From: Acidobacteriota bacterium
Lineage (GTDB): Bacteria > Acidobacteriota > Vicinamibacteria > Vicinamibacterales > Fen-181
DNA: 44,448 bases
Reading direction: 5' to 3'
NCBI GenBank assembly: GCA_017883185.1
Contig: JADGOB010000018.1
Coordinates: forward strand, 1 to 44,448
Below are positions 34,101-40,970 of this stretch, piece after piece. Each line of letters begins with the position of its first letter. Position 1 is the stretch's first letter. The position numbers and the translations under genes were made by a program. Below the pieces are notes generated by a model. The model searched no databases. It was not told where the DNA came from and saw nothing but the letters and a program-made list of their open reading frames with translations.

Positions 34101-36810
34101 TCGTCGCTTCTACCGAATCCGCGACCTCGGCTCGTTCATGGGGCTCGAGTCGGGTGATCGGACCCTGGGACTCACCGACTACGCGCTGGACGGACGTCGA
34201 ATCCACATCATTGCCGCCCACACCAACGCACCGGACTCGAGGCGGGCGCTCGAGACGATCCAGCAGGTGTCGCAGTCGATCCCGGCCGGGCACGAGATCG
34301 TCGTGGACCTCTACGTGTGGGCGCGCAGCGTCCTGAACGACCCGGATGCCGCCTCCGACGAACTCCGCCTGCTGCTCGACCAGGCGGGCTTCGAGCGCCC
34401 GGTCAGCCGCGTGGTGATCATGGTGTCGGGGCCAGGCGTCGCCGCGACCACCGGGCAGACGCAGTGCCTGACGTTTCGTTCGGGTCCGGCCGGGTTCCGC
34501 GAGCAGAAGCTGTATCGCGGCATGCACCCGATGATGGCCAAGCGGCTCGAGTTGTGGCGGCTGTGCAACTTCTACGTGAACCGGCTGCCGTCGGTCGAGG
34601 ACGTCTACCTGTTCCACGGCGTGGCGCGAGACAACCCGAAGGACGAGCGGCTGTTCGCGTTGGCGGAAGTGCGCGACGTCACGGCGATCCGGGACGGCAG
34701 CGGCGGCCTCGTGCAGGTGCCACACCTCGAGCGGATGCTGATGGAGGCGCTCACGGCCATTCGCCAGGAACAGCTGCGCCGCCCGCCAGGAAGCCGGTTG
34801 CAGTGGAACCGCGTGCTGCTGTACGTCCGTCCGACGCTGGCCCTCACGAAGGAAGAGCTCGAAGGGATCGCGCGGCGGATGGGCACCGAGGCCGAGGGAC
34901 TTGGGCTGCAGAAGGTGGTGGTGCGGGCGAGCATCCCGGACGAGAACGGCGTGCCGCGTGACACGGTGCTCCGCGTGGCGGTCGCGGCTGGCCAGGCGTT
35001 GGCGCTCCAGTTCAGCCCGGCGTCGGCCGAGCCGATCCGCCCGCTGACCGAGTACGCGCAGAAGGTCGTGCGCATGCGCCAGCGCGGGCTGACGTATCCG
35101 TACGAGCTCATTCGCATGCTGACGCCCGCCCGCGAGGCGATGCAGGCCGACCTGCCGCCTGGCGAGTTCGTCGAGCACGATCTCGGCCCCGACGGTCAAC
35201 TCGTTCCGGTCGATCGCCCCTACGGTCATAACACGGCAAACGTCGTGGTCGGGCTGATCAAGAACGTCACCGACAAGTACCCGGAAGGGATGACCCGCGT
35301 GATCATCCTGGGCGACCCGAGCAAGGAAGTGGGCTCGCTGGCCGAGCCCGAGTGCGCGCGGATCCTGGCGGCGCTCGACCTGGCCGAGCGGATGCGCGTC
35401 CCGCTCGAGTGGTTCGCGCTCTCCGCCGGCGCGAAGATCTCGATGGAGAGCGGCACCGAGAACATGGACTGGATTGCGCAGGTGCTGCGCCGGCTCATCG
35501 AGTTCACCCAGGCAGGCCACGAGATCAACATTATCGTCATCGGCATCAACGTCGGCGGCCAGCCGTACTGGAACGCCGAGGCGACGATGCTGATGCACAC
35601 CCGCGGGATCCTGATCATGACCCCCGAGGGCGCGATGGTGCTGACGGGGAAGACCGCGCTCGACTATTCCGGGTCGGTCTCGGCCGAAGACAACCAGGGC
35701 ATTGGCGGCTACGAGCACATCATGGGGCCGAATGGCGAAGCCCAATACTGGGCGCGCGACCTCGGCGAGGCCTGCCAGACCCTGCTGCGGCACTACGATC
35801 ACACGTATGTCGTGCCGGGTGAGCGGTTCCCGCGGCGCGCGGTCACGCGCGATCCGATCGCCCGCGACGTCCGGGTCTTCCCGCACGGCGACGTGCAGGG
35901 GACCGGGTTCGAGCTGGTCGGCGACGTCTTCTCGGACGAGAAGAACCCCGGACGCAAGAAGCCGTTCGACATCCGCAAGGTGATGCGCGCGGTCAGCGAT
36001 CAGGACCACGAGCCGCTCGAACGGTGGTCGCACATGCGAGACGCCGAGAATGCGGTGACCTGGGACGCCCACGTCGGCGGCTACCCGGTCGCGATGCTCG
36101 GATTCGAGTCGCGCGCCGTGCCGCGCGTCGGCATGGTGCCGCCTGACGGCCCTGAGCAATTCACGTCGGGGACGTTGTTCCCGATGGCGTCGAAGAAGGT
36201 GGCTCGCTTCATCAACGCCGCCAGCGCAGTGCGCCCGCTCGTCATCCTCGCCAACCTGTCCGGGTTCGACGGATCGCCCGAGTCGATGCGCCGGCGCCAG
36301 CTCGAGTGGGGCGCCGAGATCGGCCGCGCGGTCGTCAACTTCAAGGGGCCGATCGTGTTCGTCGTGATCTCGCGGTATCACGGCGGCGCGTTCGTCGTGT
36401 TCTCGAAGGCGTTGAACGAGAATATGGAGGTGGTGGCGCTCGAGGGGACGTTCGCGTCGGTCATCGGCGGCGCCCCCGCCGCCGCGGTCGTCTTTGCGCG
36501 GGAAGTGGATGCCCGGACCCGGAAAGACCCGCGGGTGCAGAGCATCCAGAAGGAACTGGACCAGGCGTCGGACGCGGGCAAGGCGGCTCTGCGAGCGAAG
36601 CTCTTGGAGGTGACGCGGAGCGTCCGTTCAGAGAAGTTGGGCCAGGTGGCTGACGAATTCGACCGGATTCACAGCGTGCACCGGGCGCTTCAGGTCGGGT
36701 CGCTCGATCGGATCATTCGGGCGTCCGACCTTCGCCCCTACGTGGTGGACGCCCTCGAGCGCCTGATGGCCAGAGATATCCAGCGGGCCGCCGGCGCGCT
36801 GGGCGTGTAG
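31162..36810 (+). CDS. Single-chain biotin-dependent acyl-CoA carboxylase with eukaryotic ACC-like domain order
   Basis: This 1882-residue enzyme carries all parts of an acyl-CoA carboxylase on one chain. Residues about 1-480 are biotin carboxylase (VAIVNRGEPAMRVVHAIREF, KASAGAGGRGIRRAW, EVNPRLQVEHPVTELTTG). The biotinyl domain has ESMKMEL with the attachment site K630. Residues about 690-1260 are a long central region whose end (LFHGVARDNPKDERLFALAE, HLERMLMEALTAI) resembles the central domain of eukaryotic ACC. The carboxyltransferase follows (about 1300-1850: YGHNTANVVVGLIKNVT, MVLTGKTALDYSGSVSAEDN, GIGGYEHIMGPNGEAQYWAR, ILANLSGFDGSPESM). GAGGT precedes two ATGs (31162/31165). Acetyl-CoA or propionyl-CoA are the likely substrates. 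meaB converges from the other strand 58 bases away. Confidence 0.93.
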   Translation: MMSADFQRVAIVNRGEPAMRVVHAIREFNLERSTGISTIALFTEPDRRSRFVREADESYSLGPATFVDDADGQRKPTYLNYDRLEQALVAVQADAVWVGWGFVAERADFIELCDRIGVTFIGPTSHAIRRLGDKISAKRLAEQAGLRVTPWGGEAAATLDVAWVHAQRLGYPVVVKASAGAGGRGIRRAWSESELAAAFDSARREAGRTFGDATVYVERWLEGVRHVEVQIQGDHHGAMWALGVRDCTIQRRFQKLLAEAPSPALLAGEEQALKEAAIRLCRAADYQDAATVEFLFDPSTRQFSLMEVNPRLQVEHPVTELTTGVDLVKLSLHVARGGRLEGEPPVTTGHAIEVRLNAENVDAGFSAAPGEIELLRLPTGPGLRVDSGVAEGDLIPPEFGSMFAKLSALGHTREEALGRLKRALAESAIVVKGGTTNRTFLLQLLDRDEVRAGRVDVGWLDRSSQRPVIGPGDHAGIALLQAAIEVYGAESEAELEEFFSSSARMKPTCRPDVGRQVEIGYLGHRYQFKVYRQGLQEYRIDVAGTRIDLSVERLGPCERWTTHGEHRYRVLSLVQGYTHLIEVDGVQHRISRADAGIVRAPGPAMVVGVNVKAGDHVSAGDRLAVLESMKMELAVTAPFSGTIRQVMVMANAQVGAGTPLLHVDAARDESGDEEGVRVAFEGISLLKQRPERRVSRTRAILEGVKAGFGELKRGPGHRAPVLLLTLRRLMLGFDVDPVESKRLVSEYVRASQALEEGDPERRRAEDDLLRIFADVSAVFGRHAAPEGSDADGTLSAEEYLFTYLRTLEARGGDLPRAFLDKLQRALAHYGVDTLEPTSALRESLLWMFKSHRRVDQQVDAVAAVLEQRLVRDDTADVPGFLALLDRLIAVSRHRYPGVCDVARDVRYRAFDRPAFEQLRRSVYATMEAHLATLARDPYGADRRARIAALVECPQPLKELFAPRFDQATPVVREVMLEVLTRRFYRIRDLGSFMGLESGDRTLGLTDYALDGRRIHIIAAHTNAPDSRRALETIQQVSQSIPAGHEIVVDLYVWARSVLNDPDAASDELRLLLDQAGFERPVSRVVIMVSGPGVAATTGQTQCLTFRSGPAGFREQKLYRGMHPMMAKRLELWRLCNFYVNRLPSVEDVYLFHGVARDNPKDERLFALAEVRDVTAIRDGSGGLVQVPHLERMLMEALTAIRQEQLRRPPGSRLQWNRVLLYVRPTLALTKEELEGIARRMGTEAEGLGLQKVVVRASIPDENGVPRDTVLRVAVAAGQALALQFSPASAEPIRPLTEYAQKVVRMRQRGLTYPYELIRMLTPAREAMQADLPPGEFVEHDLGPDGQLVPVDRPYGHNTANVVVGLIKNVTDKYPEGMTRVIILGDPSKEVGSLAEPECARILAALDLAERMRVPLEWFALSAGAKISMESGTENMDWIAQVLRRLIEFTQAGHEINIIVIGINVGGQPYWNAEATMLMHTRGILIMTPEGAMVLTGKTALDYSGSVSAEDNQGIGGYEHIMGPNGEAQYWARDLGEACQTLLRHYDHTYVVPGERFPRRAVTRDPIARDVRVFPHGDVQGTGFELVGDVFSDEKNPGRKKPFDIRKVMRAVSDQDHEPLERWSHMRDAENAVTWDAHVGGYPVAMLGFESRAVPRVGMVPPDGPEQFTSGTLFPMASKKVARFINAASAVRPLVILANLSGFDGSPESMRRRQLEWGAEIGRAVVNFKGPIVFVVISRYHGGAFVVFSKALNENMEVVALEGTFASVIGGAPAAAVVFAREVDARTRKDPRVQSIQKELDQASDAGKAALRAKLLEVTRSVRSEKLGQVADEFDRIHSVHRALQVGSLDRIIRASDLRPYVVDALERLMARDIQRAAGALGV

Positions 36811-36868
36811 ACAGCTTTCAGGGTTGAGTTCGTCACGGGTGAGTGCCGCATCTGCGCCTCCACGCGGC

Positions 36869-37951
36869 CTAGCCGCGCGGTCGTGTCCGAGCGACCGTTT
36901 CGTCCAGGAGCCGCGTCGCGGCCTCGTCCACCGACACGGTACCTGACAGCACCTCGGAGGCCATCCCGCCGCTTGCCCGCTGGCTCTGCAGCGTGTCTCT
37001 CAGGCGACGCGTGGCTTCCTCGATGACCGCCTCCCGCACTTCCTGCTCGATCGAGTCCAAGCGCTGCGCCTGCCACCGCGGGCTGAACTCCGACCCGAGC
37101 GCCTCGAGGTCGTCCACCAATTCCTTCACGCCCTGCCCCTGCCCGCCGCTGACCAGGAAGGTCCGCGGTTCGATGAGCGTGCCCGGCCGCCGGGACAGCC
37201 ACGGCGCGAGGTCACCGGCCGTCTCGTCCTCGACGACGGGGGCGTGGTGGCCGCTCAGGTCCTCGCGCGCCACGCGCAACATCGCGAGCAGCTCGCCGTG
37301 CAGCCTGGCCGCGTCAGGCCGGTCGGCCTTGTTGACGACGAACAGGTCGCCGATTTCCATCAGCCCCGCCTTCAGGAGCTGGATGCTGTCGCCGAGGCCG
37401 GGAGCGAGCACGATCATCACGAGGTCGGCCACTCCTGCCACCTCCACCTCGCTCTGGCCAACGCCGACGGTCTCGACAAAGACGACGTCGCACCCGATGA
37501 GGCCCATGATCCGGATGACGCCCTTGACCCCGAGCGCGAGCCCCCCGAGGTGCCCGCGGGACGCCATCGACCGGACGAACACCATCGGATCGGTGGCGTG
37601 GCGCATCATGCGCACGCGGTCGCCCAGGACCGCGCCGCCCGTGAAGGGGGAGGAGGGGTCCACGGCGACGACGCCAAGTCGCCGGTCCGGATGGCGGCGG
37701 CGGTAGTCCCGGATGAGGGCGTCGGTCAGCGTGCTCTTGCCTGAGCCCGGTGCGCCGGTGATGCCGATCAGGAGCCGCGGCAGCGTGAGGCGGCGTGAAT
37801 CGCCGGCCTCGAGACCGGCTGCGGCCTGGAACACTTCGGGCAGCCGGTGGGGCTCGTCGGAGAGGATCGACATCAGCCGGGCGGCGGGGCGGATGGCGCC
37901 GGGACCCTCAGCCGCGGCGGCGCGAACGAGAGTGGAAATGGTGGTAGACAT
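36869..37951 (-). CDS. meaB: MeaB/ArgK G-protein chaperone of methylmalonyl-CoA mutase
   Basis: This G3E-family GTPase (360 residues) gates loading and protects the adenosylcobalamin-dependent methylmalonyl-CoA mutase. The P-loop is GITGAPGSGKST (63-74). Then come VVAVDPSSPFTGGAVLGDRV and RMMRHATDPMVFVRSMASRG, which are typical of MeaB. DVVFVETVGVGQSEVEV is switch II and VVNKAD is the guanine-specificity motif. The C-terminal helical dimerisation region is present. The mutase itself is not in the window. The carboxylase next door would make methylmalonyl-CoA if it accepts propionyl-CoA. A strong ribosome site is not obvious before ATG 37951. Confidence 0.93.
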   Translation of the reverse strand: MSTTISTLVRAAAAEGPGAIRPAARLMSILSDEPHRLPEVFQAAAGLEAGDSRRLTLPRLLIGITGAPGSGKSTLTDALIRDYRRRHPDRRLGVVAVDPSSPFTGGAVLGDRVRMMRHATDPMVFVRSMASRGHLGGLALGVKGVIRIMGLIGCDVVFVETVGVGQSEVEVAGVADLVMIVLAPGLGDSIQLLKAGLMEIGDLFVVNKADRPDAARLHGELLAMLRVAREDLSGHHAPVVEDETAGDLAPWLSRRPGTLIEPRTFLVSGGQGQGVKELVDDLEALGSEFSPRWQAQRLDSIEQEVREAVIEEATRRLRDTLQSQRASGGMASEVLSGTVSVDEAATRLLDETVARTRPRG

Positions 37952-38028
37952 CAGCCACCGAGAAGTCTACAAGAATCGCCGGAGCGGGGCGAGCGGGAAG
38001 GACAATCGGGGAGTAACGGGGTCGGGCC

Positions 38029-38051
38029 GGGCGGTCTGTTCCAGACCGCCC
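38029..38051. repeat. Perfect 10-bp-stem hairpin upstream of meaB
   Basis: GGGCGGTCTG and CAGACCGCCC are perfect inverted copies with a TTC loop. The bases just before it (AACGGGGTCGGGCC, 38015-38028) recur inverted at 38811-38824, so this is a composite of dispersed motifs. It lies in a 290-nt gap between divergently and convergently placed genes, not directly behind a stop codon. Confidence 0.55.
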
Positions 38052-38149
38052 CACCAGATGCTCGTCGCAGGCGTGCCAGTCGGCCAGCGAAGCTCCGCAT
38101 CACGCCGCTGAGATCGCCGAGGCGCTCGTCGCGGGTTTTCGCTGCCGGA

Positions 38150-38173
38150 GCGCGGCCGGCCAACCGGCCGCGC
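38150..38173. repeat. Second perfect GC palindrome in the same gap
   Basis: GCGCGGCCGG, loop CCAA, CCGGCCGCGC form a perfect 10-bp stem. It lies 69 bp from the stop of the histone-like gene (minus strand), so it could end that transcript. No T-run follows. Confidence 0.5.
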
Positions 38174-38241
38174 CTGAGCCAGATTCCAGGGACCCCTCAG
38201 AAACCTGCTTCAACCGTCAGAATCTCAGCCCTGGAAGATGT

Positions 38242-38580
38242 CTAGACGATAACCGCGGGAGTTTCCGCGGCCGGGGCCTTAGCGACCGGCTCGGAGGCCA
38301 CCGGGGCGACCGGGGTTTCGACGACGACCGGCCGCGGGGCCGGCTTCGGGGCGGCCTTGCGGGCGGCCTTCGTCTTCGGGGCGGCTTTCTTGGCGATTGG
38401 CTTGGCGGCCTTCTTCACGATCTTCTTGGCCGCGGCCTTTTTTGGCGCCGCCTTCTTCACCGCCTTCTTCACGACCCTCTTCGGGGCGACTTTCTTCTTC
38501 GGGGCGGCCTTCTTCACCGCCTTCTTGACTGTTTTCTGTCTGCGGGATCCGGATGACTTCACTGTCCGATTCTTCGCCAT
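38242..38580 (-). CDS. Histone H1-like Lys/Ala/Pro-rich DNA-binding protein
   Basis: This small, very basic protein (112 residues) is built from KKAxxKK and KKAAPKK-type repeats (KAVKKAAPKKKVAPKRVVKK, KIVKKAAKPIAKKAAPKTKA). It ends in an Ala/Pro/Val tail with acidic residues. It resembles eukaryotic H1 tails, bacterial HctA/HctB or the AlgP-type tails of HU proteins. The likely role is nucleoid compaction or DNA bridging. AAGGAGG lies six bases before ATG 38580, a strong ribosome site that implies high expression. There is no folded domain. The plus-strand ORF over it is a compositional shadow. Confidence 0.82.
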   Translation of the reverse strand: MAKNRTVKSSGSRRQKTVKKAVKKAAPKKKVAPKRVVKKAVKKAAPKKAAAKKIVKKAAKPIAKKAAPKTKAARKAAPKPAPRPVVVETPVAPVASEPVAKAPAAETPAVIV

Positions 38581-38689
38581 CTGTGCCTCCTTCAACGCCG
38601 CGGATATATTCGGCCGCGTGGCCGGCGCGATTATAACGCAACTCCCGCGCGGCGCATCGCGTTTCGACAAGGAAAACGACAGCCTGTGC

Positions 38690-38717
38690 TATGCTCCAGC
38701 GTGGGATGGGATCCCAT
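38690..38717 (+). promoter_or_regulatory. Extended -10 promoter and operator-like palindrome before the sugar operon
   Basis: TATGCT (38690-38695) is preceded by TG at 38687-38688, forming an extended -10. Transcription would start near 38702. The perfect 12-bp palindrome ATGGGATCCCAT (38706-38717) lies right at that point, a good place for a repressor. The leader to GTG 38859 would be about 157 nt. Confidence 0.4.
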
Positions 38718-38806
38718 TTCCTCCTTCTTAGCCTGGCGATCCTCGCGACTTGGCAGGCCTTCCGCCACGAACATTCTACAGGCAGGCGGCTGCGCGCGCG
38801 GTGGTG

Positions 38807-38823
38807 ACGGGGCCCGACCCCGT
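38807..38823. repeat. ACGGGG/CCCCGT hairpin in the leader of the sugar operon
   Basis: ACGGGG and CCCCGT pair around CCCGA. Read on the minus strand, positions 38811-38824 repeat 14 bases found at 38015-38028. It is a dispersed intergenic motif rather than a typical attenuator. Confidence 0.4.
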
Positions 38824-38858
38824 TTCAGGCGGCGACTCCATTTCTGGCGAGGACTGAC

Positions 38859-39677
38859 GTGGCAGGCGAGCTGACGAAGGCCGTGATTCTAGCGAGGGGA
38901 CTGGGCACGCGGATGCGGCGCGCGGTCGCCGGCGCCGCGATAGACGAGGATCAGGCGCGCGCGGCCGACTCCGGCGTCAAGGGCATGATCCCGATCGGCC
39001 GGCCGTTTCTCGATTTTGTCATCAGCGCGCTGGCCGACGCGGGATACCGTGATGTCTGCCTCGTGATCGGCCCGGAGCATCAGGCGATCCGCGACTACTA
39101 CTCGCGGGATGTGAACCTGACTCGCGTCCGCGTGGAGTTTGCGGTTCAGGCGCAGCCGCTCGGCACGGCGGACGCCGTGGCCGCCGCTGAGGCGTTCGCC
39201 GCGGGGGACGAGTTCCTCGCCATCAACTCGGACAACTACTACCCGGTCCCCGTCTTCGAGGCCGTCCGGCGCCTGCCGGGGTCAGGGCTGGCCGGGTTCG
39301 AGCGGGAGACGCTCTCGAAAGAGGGCAACATCGACGACGAGCGGGTGAGCAGGTACGCCGTGCTCCAGGTCAGCGCGGGCGGGTTGCTCGAGGACATCGT
39401 CGAAAAGCCGGACGCGGAGACCTGGGCGCGCACCGGCGCGGGCGCGCTCATCAGCATGAACTGCTGGCGTTTCGGGCCGTCGATCTTCGACGCGGCGCGC
39501 CGGATCGAACCTTCGTCGCGCGGCGAATACGAGCTGGCCGACGCGGTCAGGGAAGCGATGCGGCGGGGCGAGCGTTTTCACGTCGTGCCTGTGCGGGCCG
39601 GCGTACTGGATCTGTCTCAGCGAGGCGACATCCCGTCGGTCGCGCTCAGGCTTGCGGGCGTGGAGGTGCGGTTGTGA
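38859..39677 (+). CDS. Sugar-1-phosphate nucleotidyltransferase
   Basis: This enzyme joins a sugar-1-phosphate to an NTP to make an NDP-sugar (272 residues). The signature loop is KAVILARGLGTRMRR (7-21). Then come GMIPIGRPFLDFVISALADA, QPLGTADAVAAAE and FLAINSDNYYPVP, which has a metal-binding Asp. Further on, the product-site EKPD and a C-terminal region are present. The start is GTG 38859 with CGAGGA upstream. It overlaps the kinase start by four bases (GTGA), so translation is coupled. A GHMP kinase next to a nucleotidyltransferase is the pair used in sugar salvage (as in FKP or GlcA/Gal pathways). The nucleotide and sugar cannot be told from the sequence. Confidence 0.88.
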   Translation: MAGELTKAVILARGLGTRMRRAVAGAAIDEDQARAADSGVKGMIPIGRPFLDFVISALADAGYRDVCLVIGPEHQAIRDYYSRDVNLTRVRVEFAVQAQPLGTADAVAAAEAFAAGDEFLAINSDNYYPVPVFEAVRRLPGSGLAGFERETLSKEGNIDDERVSRYAVLQVSAGGLLEDIVEKPDAETWARTGAGALISMNCWRFGPSIFDAARRIEPSSRGEYELADAVREAMRRGERFHVVPVRAGVLDLSQRGDIPSVALRLAGVEVRL

Positions 39678-40957
39678 GCCTGGAACTACTGTCGTCGCTG
39701 CGCGCGGCGCTCGGGCCGGGCTCAAAGACCCGCGAGTCGTCTGCCTTCTGGGTGCCAGGGCGAATCGAAGTGCTCGGAAAGCACACTGACTACGCCGGGG
39801 GCCGCAGCCTCGTGTGCGCGGTGGAACAGGGGTTCGTCGCGGTGGCCGTTCCCCGCGCCGACACGACGGTGCGCGTGGTGAACGTGGCCGCGGGCAGCGA
39901 GGTGACGCTGGCGCTCGACCCAGCGCTGGCCCAGCCGCCGGAGCCGTGGATGCGTTACCCGGCCACCGTGCTGCGCCGCGTGGCCAGGAACTTCCCGGCG
40001 GCCCGACGGGGCGCGGACCTCGCGTTTCTGAGCGACCTGCCACTGGCATCCGGGATGAGCAGTTCGAGCGCCTTCATGGTCGCGGTCTTTCTCGCGATCG
40101 CCGACATCAATCGGCTGTCGGAGGACGAGGCGTATCGCCGGACGATTGGCAGCCCGGAGGATCTGGCGGGCTACCTGGCCACGATCGAGAACGGCCAAAG
40201 CTTTGGTTCGCTCACCGGTGACCGCGGCGTCGGCACGTTTGGCGGCAGCGAGGATCACACGGCGATGCTCTGTTGTCGGGACGGCGAGTTGAGCCAGTAT
40301 TCGTTCTGCCCGGTGCGCCACGAGCGCCAAGTGCGGTGCCCGGGCGATCACCGCTTCGTCGTCGCCGTCAGCGGCGTGAACGCTGAGAAGACCGGCGCCG
40401 CGAAGGATGCCTACAATCGCGCCTCTCTGGCGGTGCGCGCGATCCACGATGCATGGCGCGCGGCCTCCGGGCGGCTCGATGCCTCGTTGGCGGAATCGGT
40501 CGATCGTGGTGGCGCGAGTTCGGTGCGCGAGGTCATCGAACGGACGCCGATCGACGGCTTCGCTACGCAGGTGCTGCTCAACCGGTTCGACCAGTTCGTC
40601 GAGGAGAGCGCCCATATTATCCCGGCGGCGGCCGAGGCGCTGGAGCGACGGGAACTCGCGAGATTCGGCACGCTGGTCGATCGGTCGCAGGACCTGGCCG
40701 AACGCCAGTTGTGCAACCAGGTGGCTGAGACGGTCAGCCTCGCGCGGTCGGCGCGGGATCTGGGCGCGGTTGCCGCGTCGGCGTTTGGCGCGGGGTTCGG
40801 CGGCAGCGTGTGGGCGCTGGTGGCGGACGACGATGTACCCGCATTCGCGGCAAGATGGGAGGCGTCGTACCGTGCCGCCTTCCCGGCCGCGTCGCCCGCG
40901 TTCCTCGTCACTCGGCCCGGACCCGCGGCGGCGAAGATCCCAGGGTCTCGAATCTGA
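39674..40957 (+). CDS. GHMP-family sugar kinase (galactokinase-like)
   Basis: This kinase should phosphorylate a free sugar at C1, supplying the nucleotidyltransferase. It has 427 residues from GTG 39674. The substrate-entry motif is GRIEVLGKHTDYAGG (29-43); most galactokinases have GEHTDY, so Lys replaces Glu at residue 36. The ATP loop is LPLASGMSSSSAF. GSEDHTAML (GTFGGSEDH) corresponds to the catalytic-Asp region, and FGAGFGGSVWALV is the C-terminal GHMP motif. The end is 13 bases before the first mutase. Alternatives include glucuronokinase- or arabinokinase-like activity. Confidence 0.88.
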   Translation: MSLELLSSLRAALGPGSKTRESSAFWVPGRIEVLGKHTDYAGGRSLVCAVEQGFVAVAVPRADTTVRVVNVAAGSEVTLALDPALAQPPEPWMRYPATVLRRVARNFPAARRGADLAFLSDLPLASGMSSSSAFMVAVFLAIADINRLSEDEAYRRTIGSPEDLAGYLATIENGQSFGSLTGDRGVGTFGGSEDHTAMLCCRDGELSQYSFCPVRHERQVRCPGDHRFVVAVSGVNAEKTGAAKDAYNRASLAVRAIHDAWRAASGRLDASLAESVDRGGASSVREVIERTPIDGFATQVLLNRFDQFVEESAHIIPAAAEALERRELARFGTLVDRSQDLAERQLCNQVAETVSLARSARDLGAVAASAFGAGFGGSVWALVADDDVPAFAARWEASYRAAFPAASPAFLVTRPGPAAAKIPGSRI

Positions 40958-40970
40958 GAACAGAGAGTTG

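Noticed and set aside
38357-38731. Plus-strand hydrophobic ORF (MRAAFVFGAAFLAIGLAAFF...)
   Set aside because: It is the antisense of Lys/Ala repeat codons (AAG/GCC giving CTT/GGC), so its apparent membrane protein character is compositional.
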